Assembly (NCBI GenBank): GCA_030674155.1
Contig: CM060317.1
Span: 89,985,537 to 90,049,536 of the forward strand
Length of the DNA: 64,000 bases
Source of the DNA: Stramonita haemastoma
Taxonomy: Eukaryota > Mollusca > Gastropoda > Neogastropoda > Muricidae
Direction: 5' to 3'
Shown: piece by piece, positions 47,346 through 57,959 of the stretch
How positions within the stretch are numbered: position 1 is the first letter of the stretch
Layout: each line of letters begins with the position of its first letter
The notes under the pieces: generated by a model
The model's input: the letters and a program-made list of their open reading frames with translations, nothing else
What the model was told of the DNA's origin: nothing
Databases searched by the model: none
Translations under genes and position numbers: made by a program

Positions 47346-47363
47346 CGTAAGCGGGTAGGGGGT

Positions 47364-47418
<55 letters not shown>

Positions 47419-47526
47419 TGTGTGAGCTTTTATTTGTGTTGCTCCTCTCCTGTTTGCCCATTGTCTCACCCTCCCCACCCCCTCACCACACACACACATC
47501 AAATCTCTCTCTCTTCTCTTCTCTCT

Positions 47527-47585
<59 letters not shown>
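47364..47585. repeat. (GT)n and (CT)n microsatellites
   Basis: GT 47364-47424; CT 47505-47585. Confidence 0.95.
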
Positions 47586-47587
<2 letters not shown>

Positions 47588-47607
47588 TTTCCAACGAATA
47601 TATTGTA

Positions 47608-47708
47608 AAGGTTAAAGCTCCGAGGTTGAACACAAAATGTGAGATGCTGTGTATACGATTGTCTTTTGCCCACAGTTTAAATTAAGGTAGCCGCATTCCG
47701 TCTTCGTC
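47608..47708 (-). repeat. S3 SINE tail
   Basis: The reverse complement reads 'gaagacggaatgcggctacc', 'tgtgggcaaaagacaatcgt', 'tcaacctcggagctttaac'. Confidence 0.75.
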
Positions 47709-48335
47709 CTGTTTCTGGCTTCTGTGCTCATGTTGTCAGCCTGGTTCTGAAGGTGAGGTCCATGTTTTGCCATCCTCGTCGCTTCCGTCCTCTCCAACAG
47801 CTTGTCTTAGGCATCCATTTCTACCTGACAGATTTCACCCTGTAGGATGTCCTGTCTTGATGGTCTGAGCATTTCTAGAAACTTTCCCCTCGCATGGAAT
47901 TCCACTTTACAGCTTTGTCTTTAGTGATCGATTAATGACTCGCTTACTAGGAGGCTGGACTTGCACAGACCTTATGTGCTGCAGCCCAGGGGGCTAGTTG
48001 GCCTTTGGAGAACATCTCCAATGCTGACTGTCCTTATGCCCACTTGGGCGAGAGGGTGGGGATGTGCTGTGGGCAAGGCATCTCCACTATGGTCAAATTT
48101 CTGCCCAGTTTCTGAAACAGCTGGGCCTTCTCTGTTGTTTTAGAGGTTATCATCGAATACAACGGACAAACATATATATTTCTCTGGTAATGAGCCGATA
48201 AAAGTATTCATACACATTGTTAGAAACGATTTATAGCATTTTCAAGGAACAAAATATTCCAATCTTTCAACAACTTTTGTTTGTTTTATATTGCTGTTGA
48301 TGATAGCTGCAGCTGAAAACCAGCCTGATTATAAT
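47709..48335. other. gene-free sequence
   Basis: Unique. No exon with convincing splice sites was found. Confidence 0.4.
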
Positions 48336-48339
48336 CAGA

Positions 48340-48800
48340 TCGGAGAGGGGGGACAGGAGGTAGCCTCGTGGTCAGACCTTTGCTCTCCTGATCTAACGGC
48401 CCGGGTTCGAGCCACCAACGAGGCATCCATTCAAGGGGATTTTTCTCCTGGAGTTACCATCAGCACTGACTTCACTCACCTGGGAGTCCTTCAGATGAAC
48501 TTATAAACCAAGGTTGCGTGTGCATACGCACGCAGAACATCTTGCGGACACATTGACACCCGTTCCGCTTTCCGGAAGAGCACACCATTTAGTGGCGGCA
48601 GGAACGGATGAAAATATCTAAACACACACACACACACAGAAATAGACGCGTGCACACTGGTGTCCTGTTTAGACATCAATCATCCCCGAAGTCAGAGTAC
48701 AGCTTCTTTAATTGTGGGCAAAAGCAGTGGAGTGCTGAATATGCAAAATCTCACCACTAGTCAACCAACCTCAGAGCTCTAGCTGAGGAACGGGAGAGAT
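48340..48800 (+). mobile_element. mosaic SINE: S1 head and core with S3 tail
   Basis: tRNA-like head 48345-48412 ('ggtagcctcgtggtcagacc', 'ggcccgggttcgagcc'). S1 middle 'ttttctcctggagttaccat', core 'cgcacgcagaacatcttgcg', 'gttccgctttccggaagagc'. Linker 'cacactggtgtcctgtttag', 'acatc'. S3 tail 'cccgaagtcagagtacagct', ending 'ctctagctgaggaac' at about 48792. The usual S1 3' end is replaced. In the S3 tail the stem CCTCAG...CTGAGG has compensating changes relative to CCTCGG...CCGAGG. Confidence 0.75.
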
Positions 48801-48845
48801 GGGTAAGAGCAGCTGCACACACACAACTGCAATGGTGATGATTAC

Positions 48846-48913
48846 ACTAAAGCACAAATGCAGATCTGTGTGATGCAGATCTATGTGATATAGATCTGCA
48901 TTTGTGCTTTAGT
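48846..48913. repeat. perfect 22-bp inverted repeat (hairpin)
   Basis: 48846-48867 is the exact reverse complement of 48892-48913, with a 24-nt loop (48868-48891). The loop side offers a second stem: 48874-48884 (TGCAGATCTAT) can pair with 48890-48900. It lies 45 bp after the mosaic SINE. Size is compatible with a small RNA precursor or with a template-switch product. Confidence 0.9.
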
Positions 48914-48914
48914 T

Positions 48915-49199
48915 ATCCTATAGCAACAACACGGCTCGTAAAATACCAACATCGTCGTTAGCTGCATTGGAGAGAATGGACTTTTTTGGAAATTAAAAGT
49001 CATTTAATTTGTAAGCTTTTCTTTTGATCAAGCCAGGACTCCTGCCACCACTATCATCATCACCCTACCACCACCATTCTCCTCCTCCTCCCCCACCTCC
49101 TTATCATTAGCACAGTAATCACCTTCATCACCATCCCCATTATTACTACCCACCACCACCACTATATACCCTTAAGAATCTCAGGAAAAGAGAAATTCC

Positions 49200-49200
<1 letters not shown>
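48915..49200. other. gene-free, CAC/ATC-rich end
   Basis: Unique sequence, then degenerate CCA/TCA repeats (49040-49165). No gene. Confidence 0.45.
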
Positions 49201-49534
<334 letters not shown>

Positions 49535-49535
<1 letters not shown>

Positions 49536-49760
49536 AGTATCCTGTGAATCGTTTATGATGACATTGCCCTCTCGACTTGTGCCCAGCAGAAGCGATTAGG
49601 CGCCATTGTGCGCCCAGGGCGCGTGGGGAAGGGCGCATAATCCGTGCACGTCCAAGCGGGGCTGGAGCGGGGTCAGAGGGCGTGGGGGAGGGTAATGGGC
49701 AGGCAATGAGGTCTTAGGCCCCTCCATCCGCCTGCATGGCTCACCAGGCCTGAGGGGTGA
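49535..49760. promoter_or_regulatory. candidate regulatory block
   Basis: GC-rich, non-repetitive. 'gcgcccagggcgcg' near 49610, 'cataatccgtg' (K50 homeodomain-like) and 'gtttatgatgac'. Function unproven. Confidence 0.25.
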
Positions 49761-49777
49761 GCAAGAGAGCAGGGACA

Positions 49778-50100
49778 TATAAAAAGAGGAGGAGAAGGAA
49801 GAAGACGATGATGATAGAAGAAGGAGGAGAAGATGATAGAAAGAGGAGGAGTAGAGGGAGGAGGGAGAGGAAGAAGATAGAGAACGAGAAAGGGAGAAGG
49901 AGAAGGAAGAAGATGAGGACAGAAGGAAGAAGGTAGGAGAAGATAAGGAGGAGAAGGAGTAAGAGGAGGAGGAGAAAGAGGAAGAGGATTGAGGAGAAGG
50001 AGGAAAGACAGGAAGGTGGAGGAACAGGATAGATGAAGAAGAAGGAGGAGAAAATGGAGAAAGAGCGCCAGGAGAAGGAAGAAAAGAAGAGAAAGTGTCA
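49778..50100. repeat. purine-rich GGA/GAA tract
   Basis: About 320 bp almost entirely A and G on the plus strand, irregular. The Leu/Pro-rich minus frame is an artefact. Confidence 0.9.
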
Positions 50101-50800
50101 AGACCTCAGGACTGTTGTGACCTCCTGGAAAGGAGGCTAGGTGGGGAGGGGGAGGGTGTGGTGGAGATTGGTGTACACTGATGGTGATGGTGCTGACCAG
50201 AGGGAGGGGGGATGAGTATGTAAATAATATATATGTAAACAGTATGTATACACCCCATGCAGGTGCTTACCTACAAAAGCCAACAGCAACATAAAACAAT
50301 GAAAAAATAATCACGATATTTTTAGTATCTATCATTTTGTAATGTGGGTAAACGCCCCTCCCACCTTTTTGTTGTTTGTTTGGGGTGTTTTCTGGCATGC
50401 GTGTTTATAAGGACAGATTGTACCACTAGACATGGTCTAAGTTTTTTTTATCTTTGTATATCAAAATTATCGATCTACTTGTTTATTCAGCAATTCAACA
50501 TCTGTCTGTCTGTCTGTCTCCCTGTCTGTGTCTCTTTCTATCACTCTCTCTTGTTTAAATGATTATAAATGCCTCCATTTGGAATAATGTGGTTGAATAT
50601 TAGATCTATATCTATTTCCTTTCTTTAAACATAGGTTGGTCTTTTGTTGTTCATGGTGGTGGATTTTTACAGGGGAAGAGTTGCTGTTATCATTGTTCTT
50701 CTTCTTTTTTTTTCTTGGTCTGCTTTGGTTTTTGTTTTATTTGTTGTTTTATTTATTTTTTGTTTTTAAGAGGTTTTTGGTTTGGTTTGATAGTCCCTAA
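50101..50800. other. gene-free sequence
   Basis: Unique. No recognised element except a short GTCT stretch (50501-50530). Confidence 0.4.
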
Positions 50801-50801
50801 T

Positions 50802-50879
50802 CAAGGCAAGGGCCGGATGAAAAAAAGTATGTGAATGCTTATCTATCACCCTCGAAAATTGAAAAATAAAGATTATTCA

Positions 50880-50882
<3 letters not shown>
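50802..50882 (+). mobile_element. S1 SINE, 3' end only
   Basis: 'gccggatgaaaaaaagtatg', 'gaatgcttatctatcaccct', 'cgaaaattgaaaaataaa'. Its A/T-rich tail abuts (CT)n. Confidence 0.65.
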
Positions 50883-50932
<50 letters not shown>

Positions 50933-50933
50933 C

Positions 50934-50972
<39 letters not shown>
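50883..50972. repeat. (CT)n and (GTCT)n
   Basis: CT 50883-50924, GTCT 50937-50972. Confidence 0.95.
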
Positions 50973-50974
<2 letters not shown>

Positions 50975-50999
50975 GTTCTCTCTCTGTGACTGTGTATGA

Positions 51000-51180
51000 C
51001 TGGCACCTAAACCCAGTGGAACCTGTCTCAGTCTGTCTCCTATAATCTTCTGATTTACAGCCAGCAGTGCTGTAGCCACGGGTCATCACGGCATGCTAAT
51101 GAGCACGCGCCCTGACAAGCGTGATTAAAGGATTACAACTAGACAATCCAGCCCCCTCACAGTCGCCCAAGCGGTTAACT
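51000..51180. promoter_or_regulatory. candidate regulatory block
   Basis: Non-repetitive, dense in homeodomain/POU-like sites: 'catgctaatgag', 'cgtgattaaaggattac', 'gcggttaact'. No coding character. Confidence 0.3.
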
Positions 51181-51190
51181 AGACCTTGGC

Positions 51191-51290
51191 AAAGGAGGGG
51201 GAGGGGGGGAGGGTTGGGCGGGAGTGAGGGGTGGGTGGTGGGGGGGAGAGTGGGGAGGGGGCGGGGGAGGGAGGCAGAGAGGATGGAGAG
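51191..51290 (+). repeat. G-run cluster (G-quadruplex potential)
   Basis: Many runs of three or more G in about 100 bp on the plus strand, with A/T/C spacers of one to four bases. Confidence 0.7.
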
Positions 51291-51299
51291 TGAAAGTTT

Positions 51300-51640
51300 C
51301 GGGTCAGAGGTTTTTTAAAAAAAATTAGTGTGGGTTTTTTCTCTTAAGGATGATGCTAATCACTATGCCTGATGGTGGTAGCACTGGTGGTGAGGCATAT
51401 GTTCCAATTCCCCTGAAGTTGGGGTTGGTGTGACGTCACCGGCCAACTGTCACATTCCTTATTTGGATTTTTAAAAATGATACATTTTTTTTTCCACTTC
51501 CAGGGAAGAAAAGGCTGCATATGATTCTGAAGTTTAGTTGGGTTATTGTCGTTGTTAGTTTTTTTTTCTTGAGTAGTGTTAAGTTTTTCCTCATGATAGA
51601 TCTATATTTGTGGGTATGAGTAGAATAAGGGTCTGGTAGT
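51300..51640. other. gene-free sequence
   Basis: Unique, T-runs. No recognised element. Confidence 0.4.
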
Positions 51641-51644
51641 GGGT

Positions 51645-51948
51645 AAAAGGTAAGGTAAAGGTAATCCATAACCTAAGCCGTGGTAGGGGAGCGAGGCATC
51701 AGAGACATCAGCTTCTCTAGGGGCCAGCATATTGAGGGCGGGGCCCATCTCCTCTCCCTCACTGCTTTACCTTCCCTGACCCTAAAGAGGGCAGGTACCC
51801 ATTTACAGCTGGGTGAACTGGGGGGACTGTACTGAAGCCAAGGCGCGCAAACAGTCACCCATCCAACTGGTAACCACGTTCGACGCTGCTTAACTTGACT
51901 GGGGGAAAGCGAGTGCTCTGACCATTGAGCTATCCCAGCAAAGGTAAA
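51645..51948 (-). mobile_element. S4 SINE, full length
   Basis: Minus strand: 'gggatagctcaatggtcaga', 'gcactcgctttccccc' (tRNA-like), then 'agttaagcagcgtcgaacgt', 'ggttaccagttggatgggtg' (5S-like), body 'gcgcgccttggcttcagtac', and end 'taggttatggattacc', followed by simple AAGGT/TACCTTT repeats. This is the best copy for defining the family. Confidence 0.85.
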
Positions 51949-52110
51949 AAGGTGGATATTGCCGGTGACGTCATACTTACCCGTCTTGGAGGATTGAACA
52001 TACGGACACTTTGGGTTTTCTTTTAAAAGTTGTCTGGAACAGGGTAGGGGGATAAACCTGTATAGGGTAATTGTGTGCGCCCGCGCGTGTTTTTATTTAC
52101 TTATTAAAAA
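51949..52110. other. short unique sequence
   Basis: 'cgccggtgacgtca' elements occur near 51962 and, in similar form, at 51433. Nothing else recognised. Confidence 0.35.
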
Positions 52111-52111
52111 T

Positions 52112-52460
52112 TTATTCTTTTATATCGAGGATAATGGAATAAGCACTCGTGTCCTTTTTTTTTTTTTTTTTTTTACATCCAGACCCTGTGTGTATGCAGT
52201 TTTGTATTTAAATTTAATGTCATCTGTTCCCACCGGCACACAATGGCCTACTTTTACGAAAAGCGGAACAGGATTTAAAGTGTGCACAAGTTGTTCGGCG
52301 TGCGTTCGCACACGGGGCCTAAGTTTATAGTCTCATCCGAAGGACTTTGGAGAGAGTGGAGTCGGCACTGATGTTAACTCCAGGAGAAAAATCTCCTCTA
52401 CCGGGATTCGAACTCGGGTCGTCAATTTCCGAGTGCAATGTTCTGACACATCGCGCGCGC
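52112..52460 (-). mobile_element. S1 SINE, full length
   Basis: On the minus strand: head with B-box-like 'cccgagttcgaatcc', 'ttttctcctggagttaacat', 'cagtgccgactccact', core 'ttccgcttttcgtaaaagta', 'ttgtgtgccggtgggaacag', and 3' end 'atccagaccc' complement with a long A-run, then 'gcttattccattatcctcga'. Confidence 0.85.
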
Positions 52461-52462
52461 GG

Positions 52463-52463
<1 letters not shown>

Positions 52464-52495
<32 letters not shown>

Positions 52496-52608
52496 GTGGT
52501 GTGTGGTGTTGTGCGCTGTGCGGGGGCGCGCGTGTGTGTGCTTATGTGCGTGTGCTGGTGTGTTCGTGTATGTGTGTGTGTGAGAAAGAGAGGGAGAGGG
52601 AGGGAGAG

Positions 52609-52680
<72 letters not shown>

Positions 52681-52800
52681 TGTGTGTGTGTGTGTGTGTG
52701 TGGTTGTTTGTTGTTTTGTGCGGCGCGTGTTTGTGAGAGAAAGAGGTGTGTTGTGTGTGTGTGTGTGTGTGTGCGCGCGCGCGCGTGTGTGTGTGTTGTA
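52464..52800. repeat. GT / GA / GT compound microsatellite with CGCG
   Basis: GT 52464-52494, GA 52586-52678, GT 52678-52702, then GT with a GCGCGCGCGCG stretch at 52772-52786 (Z-DNA potential). Confidence 0.95.
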
Positions 52801-53430
52801 GTGGTGGAGAAGGGTGTTCTGGTTTCGACAGGCTTTTTGATAGTTCTGTTGTTTTTTTTCATAGGCTTTGTATTCTTGGAAGATCTCCTAAACATTGCTT
52901 TATTAGTGGCACAATACCTTTTTTCAAATGCACATTTCACAAAACTGTCACTTTCGGTTGACTTTAGCATACCTCATATAAACCAAAGTAAATCACATTA
53001 ATGAAATATTTTCTAGTTAGTTTTACTCATCTAATATAAAACAAGTTTTGCCTGTTATTAAACCTTGTTACTGTAAATCTTCCAAAACTGGTTTTCATAT
53101 TTCACGTCAAAAGTAAAAATAAATCTTTTCAAAAACCTACTCACTCTGAATCTTCCAAGGTTATTTTTCTATCACATCAAATAGAATAAAGTGGCATGCC
53201 TTTTAGCAAGCCTGGTCACTCTAAATCTTTCACTCACAGATTTACAGCTCTTGCTCAATGATGCTAACTAGCCTGAAAGGAAAGGGCATGATATCATGGT
53301 TTACTTTAAGGGCATACTTCACAATGCCTTTTCGATAAGATGTGGTATGAAGTATGTGGTTTGCTGTATGAAGTCTGATACAAGTCCTATTTTAAAAAAA
53401 AAGTCCTACAACTCTGTAAGCTGAAAAGAA
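52801..53430. other. gene-free AT-rich sequence
   Basis: Unique. No exon recognised. Confidence 0.4.
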
Positions 53431-53434
53431 GGAA

Positions 53435-53840
53435 GGTGGCAGGATGGTTAAACGTTCGCCTGCCAACAAGTAAACCGTGAGGTTCTGGGTTCGTACCAGC
53501 CTCGCCCTTTCTTCCCAGTTTGACGAAAAAATCGAACTGAATGACAAAGTCATTCGATGAGACTATAAACCGAGGCCCCGTGTGCTACGCACGCAGAACA
53601 TCTCGGGCACACGTTAAAACCCCGTTCCGCCTTTCGGAAGAGCAGGCCATCGTGTGCCGGTAGGAGCGGAAGACAAAAAAAACCCAGCATGCCCACAGGT
53701 GTCGTGTTTAGACACCATCCCTGAGGAAAAAAATAATGGGTAGGCGCTGCACTTTTGGCGACGCGCTCTCCTCGTGGAGAGCAGCCCGAATTTCACACAG
53801 ATAAATTGCTGTGACATGAAGTGGTATAAAATAAAATAAA
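53435..53840 (+). mobile_element. mosaic SINE: S1 core with S2 tail
   Basis: Head 'ggtggcaggatggttaaacg', 'gaggttctgggttcgtacc'. Core 'acgcacgcagaacatctcgg', 'gttccgcctttcggaagagc', 'catcgtgtgccggtaggagc'. Linker 'caggtgtcgtgtttagacac', 'catcccTgag'. S2 tail 'tgggtaggcgctgcac', 'gacgcgctctcctcgtggag', 'agcagcccgaatttcacaca', ending in (AAAAT)n. It combines modules seen separately at 54.0 kb (core) and 44.5 kb (tail). Confidence 0.8.
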
Positions 53841-54037
53841 ATAAGCTACTACTGAAAATTCAGGTTTTTTTTTAAATGCATAGGCTGACATTACCAAGCA
53901 GTTTTCTCAAGTTCTGCGCATATGGCACAAAATAATTCAAATAAAGTTTATATCGACATTTAGAACTCTTTCACATGCCCACTTTCCATGAATCTGATGA
54001 TTAAGTGATTTTGCATCTCTCATAGGTTTAAAAGGTT

Positions 54038-54385
54038 TTACGGGGGGGACGGGATAGCCTAGTGGTCAGAACATTGCGCTCGCAATTTGACGACCCGGGT
54101 TCGATTCCCGTTCGAGGAGATTTTTCTCCTGGAGTTAACATCAGTGCCGACTCCACTCTCCCCCAAAGTCTTTCGGATGAGATTATAAACCGAGGACCCG
54201 TGTGTGAACGCACGCAGAACATCTTGCGCACACGTTAAACCCTGTTCCGCTTTTCGTAAGAGTAGGCCATCGTGTGCCGGTTGGAACAGATTTTACAAAA
54301 CTGTATACACACAGGGACTGGATGTAAAAAAAGCACAAGAGCGCTTATTCCATTATCCTCGATATAAAAGAATAAAATAAAATAT
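54038..54385 (+). mobile_element. S1 SINE, full length
   Basis: Head 'ggacgggatagcctagtggt' (A box), 'gacccgggttcgattcccg' (B box). Middle 'ctcctggagttaacatcagt', 'ggatgagattataaaccgag'. Core 'cgcacgcagaacatcttgcg', 'ttccgcttttcgtaagagta'. 3' end 'cagggactggatgtaaaaaa', 'gcttattccattatcctcga', tail (AATAAA)-like. Reference copy for the family. Confidence 0.9.
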
Positions 54386-54503
54386 ATGCTATGGGTAACT
54401 TGATTTACAATGGTTAAGAGTGATTGGGAGTTCTAAAGGCTTTCGAGTATTTGAGCACTATTATATGTAAAGAAGGGGGGGGGGGGGGAGAGGAGAGAAG
54501 AGG

Positions 54504-54555
<52 letters not shown>

Positions 54556-55285
54556 AGAGTATGCATCCATGATCTTGTTTGCATATTCTTCCCAGTCATT
54601 CACCCATGGAATTCTAACAATGATCTTGGTCAAGTTTTATTTGTGGTCATTTTAGTCACTTTCCATCAACTTATGACAAGGTTTTCTAGTGGAATGAAAA
54701 GTATTCAATCATGGGAACAAACATTGAAAATAAACAATATTTAGAAGTCTCGTGTACAGAACAGATACAGTAGAAAGGGTGGACAAATCCAAGAAAACTG
54801 ACAGGAAATCATGCTGTGATTAGCATGGAGTGATGTGAAACCTGTCATTTTAGTCTTGCCAATTCAATCAGGTTTTTTGTGGGCCTTCAACCTCTTTTTC
54901 CCATTGCATAATTTTTCTGGTTTTGTCTTCATCTTTTTCGCCTTCTCAACACTTTATAGAAATCAATTTTTTAAAATTACATTAGGCCTTTAAATTTTTC
55001 TCTATTTTATTTCCTTTTCAGATCTAATTGAACAAAAACATAACAAAAAAGGCTGTGTAATACATTTGCGCTGACAAATGGAAATCAAAGACTGCTGGGA
55101 GAGATGCAGATGGAGCAGTCTATCAATGGGCTGGGAGTGCTAGGACCTGGGTAACGAGCATGTCCCTGAGCTACAGAAAGCAAAGGACAAGGAAATCAGG
55201 GAACAGGACAATAACATACCTGCAATTACATAAACCTACATATTACAAAGGCAAACATTTATCATACCCCATTTTGTAGAATAAA
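54386..55285. other. gene-free sequence with G-run/(GA)n
   Basis: G-run and GA at 54474-54552, otherwise AT-rich unique sequence. No exon recognised. Confidence 0.45.
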
Positions 55286-55287
55286 TG

Positions 55288-55566
55288 GTAAAAGTAAAAG
55301 TGTTCCATAGCCTATGTGGTCGTTGGGGAAGAAAATATCAGAGACCTCAGCTTCTCTATGGGCCAGCATATTGAGGGCGGTGCCCATCTCCTCTCCCTCG
55401 TTGCAATAACTTTTCTGTCCCAAAAGAGGGCAGGTACCCATTTACAGCTGGTTGACTATTGAAGCCAAGATGCGCAGTGACTCATCTGCTTGGTAACCAT
55501 GCTCGATGCTGCTTAACATTAGGCTAGTTCGGGTAAAGTGAGTGTTCTGACCACTGAGCTATACCC
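55288..55566 (-). mobile_element. S4 SINE, near full length, diverged
   Basis: Minus strand: 'gggtatagctcagtggtcag', 'aacactcactttacccg', 'ttaagcagcatcgagcatgg', 'ttaccaagcagatgagtcac' and the body through 'atgctggcccatagagaagc'. The 5S C-box region is more decayed than at 51.6 kb. Confidence 0.8.
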
Positions 55567-55926
55567 TATATGCTGATTTTTTTCACATGTCAAAATACAG
55601 CAATTTCTTCTTAATGTGACATTCCAATACTTCCTACACCTCCAGCCTTTGAAAAAGCAATGGCGAGTTTTTAAGTCAATGTTTGGTTACATAAGCAAAG
55701 CCAGCTGTTTCTTTAAATTACAGACATACAGCATTTAACTTCATGTTATTTGGGTAACTGCTTTTCTCCAATTAGCTCCACCCCCAAAATAAAAAAAAAA
55801 ACAGCACACACACAGGTGTGCAATTTTTGGGTAGACTGCACAGTTAGCACACACTGGTGATGAAAAATACCTGAAGTAGACCATTCCTAAATAACCCTGC
55901 CCCACACAAATCCTTACACTTACACA

Positions 55927-55976
<50 letters not shown>

Positions 55977-56535
55977 CAGGAGCAGACCCTCTACCCGTTT
56001 TTTAAAAACACCCCATTTCTGTAATGCATTATCACAGTTTCCCGCACCTTCCCCAATGATTATTCATGCATTCTATACCCAGCGCCTCCTCCTTGTGTTT
56101 TCAGATAAATTCTGTTTTAATTTAAGGTACATTTTGTTTTCTAAAAGGCTCCCCACCCCCACCCCCTGAAGCTAATCAGAAGTTGGCCTGTCCCCTTCCC
56201 CATCTTTCCGTCTTTACACCTCTTTCCCAACACATAATACCAGAATAAAATTGTAACATCCCTCCCCCTTCCTAGCATCCTTTTTCGAAATATTCTCGCG
56301 CCCCTCTTACCAACCTCGGAAGAAAAAAAGTGTAGCCATTGTGACAGCATATACCATTATCCACCTGCCTTTTGTGTCCACATGTGGGGCCAGGGTTAGT
56401 GTTGAGGTTATGTTGGTTAGTGTTAAACGTTAACAGGGGGTTGTCTGTCAGATGGTCTGTCTGAATGTTAGAATTCATGTGGACACAATAGCACGTGGAC
56501 AACTGGTATGTAGCTAAAGACGCAATGTTACGCAC
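55567..56535. other. gene-free sequence with (AC)n
   Basis: AC array at 55925-55976; the rest is unique. No exon recognised. Confidence 0.45.
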
Positions 56536-56539
56536 ATAC

Positions 56540-56650
56540 CAGTAGACCATGCGTGCCGGTGAGAACAGTTAACCACGTGTTTTTCAGGGACTGGATGTAA
56601 AAAAAAAAAAGCATACGAGCCCTGACTTGATTATCCTTGAAATACAAGTA
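56540..56650 (+). mobile_element. S1 SINE fragment
   Basis: 'agaccatgcgtgccggtgag', 'aacag', 'cagggactggatgtaaaaaa', then decayed 3' end 'gattatccttgaaatacaag'. Confidence 0.7.
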
Positions 56651-57955
56651 TAGATGATAAACATAAAAGTGGTCTGTGGCAATGGCAGGAAGCTTTAAAT
56701 GGATCACCAGTTCCATCAAAAGCCAATGCTACACATTGGTGTTCACAAATTTCCAGTTTAGTTGTCAAAATACTTCAGGCCTCAGGCAATTTTGAATCCT
56801 TTAAACTATTGAGCCATCCAAAACTTTTATTGGAAAAAGACTTCCAGCGAGCCTTTTGTGTCCCCACCCCTCTAAGTAGTATCTGAATCCATACAAGACA
56901 CCCCTTCCCTCCACCCTCTCCTTCCAACCTTATGTCTCCTCCCACAACTACCCCTTACCACACCACACACACAACACGCACGCCGCACGCACGCACGCAC
57001 GCACGCACGCACGACGCACGCACACACTCTCTCTACTGTACAACACTAGTTTTGTGACAAATTCTATAAAAAAAAGCCAACAACTACCATAAAATCTGAC
57101 TGATGTACTTGATTCCACACAGGGATGGTATACTCCTGGCAAATCATACACAGATGTGCTCAAATACTGGAAAACCTGTCGCAATTCTACCCACCAAAAA
57201 ATTTCTGAAGTGCCCCAATACACTGTGGTGGCAAAAGCACAGATTTCACAACAGCAATGAATAATCCTAATGACTAGGATATTTTCCTTTTTTTGTCAGA
57301 ATTTTTATTAAGTCGGTCAACTTCAGCCAAAACCAAAGCCCGTTTAATTGCCTATTTTCCAATTCCCCCCCCCCCTTTTTTTTTTAGGTATCTATACTTC
57401 ACTTCCAACGACCATTTAGGTTATGGAACACATTTACCTATTTTCTAATGACTGAAAAAATTATCGTTTAAAAAAAAGAAAAAGCATTGCCATTTATAGC
57501 ACATAAGCCTAAGCATGAGCATAAATAGACATTAACAGAAATATTTTTATTGGCTTTTGAAAATAAGAAAATGTATCAGAAAATGTATTAATTTGTCTAA
57601 TTTTGCCATCTTTCTTCAGGGGGTACTTTGTACACTTTCCTTAGAAAAATCTTTAAGCCTATTTCCAATAGACATTGATTTGCTCTCTTTTGCCACCTTA
57701 CCACACTTGGGGGTGGGGGGGGGGGGGGGGGGGTTAAGGTCTTTTTTTCGAGTATCTGAGAAAGTTCTTGAAAAGTCTATTCTTCAAAAAGCAGCATCTT
57801 TTTTTTTTTTTTTACTACAGAGGTCTCGTGTGAACCGTATCAATAAAAAAAAAAAGTACGAGGCTAAAGACATATAATTGGCATCATATAAATCAACATC
57901 TTATTCCTAGAGTTTATATTGATTTTTGTATTTTTGTATTGCAGATCAATCTTTT
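56651..57955. other. gene-free AT-rich sequence
   Basis: Contains (CGCA)n at 56979-57020 (Z-DNA potential), a C-run at 57366-57374 and a G-run at 57711-57733. No exon with coding character. Confidence 0.45.
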
Positions 57956-57959
57956 CTTT

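Noticed and set aside
54041..54115. tRNA-gene-like A and B boxes
   Set aside because: Followed by SINE body and repeated elsewhere in the window with the same body. It is the head of S1 and not a tRNA gene. The same applies to the heads at 3.7, 40.9, 44.2, 48.3 and 52.4 kb.
56272..56550. 92-codon minus-strand frame with several Cys and His
   Set aside because: No zinc-finger spacing, no splice sites in the right phase, and AT-rich unique context; likely chance.
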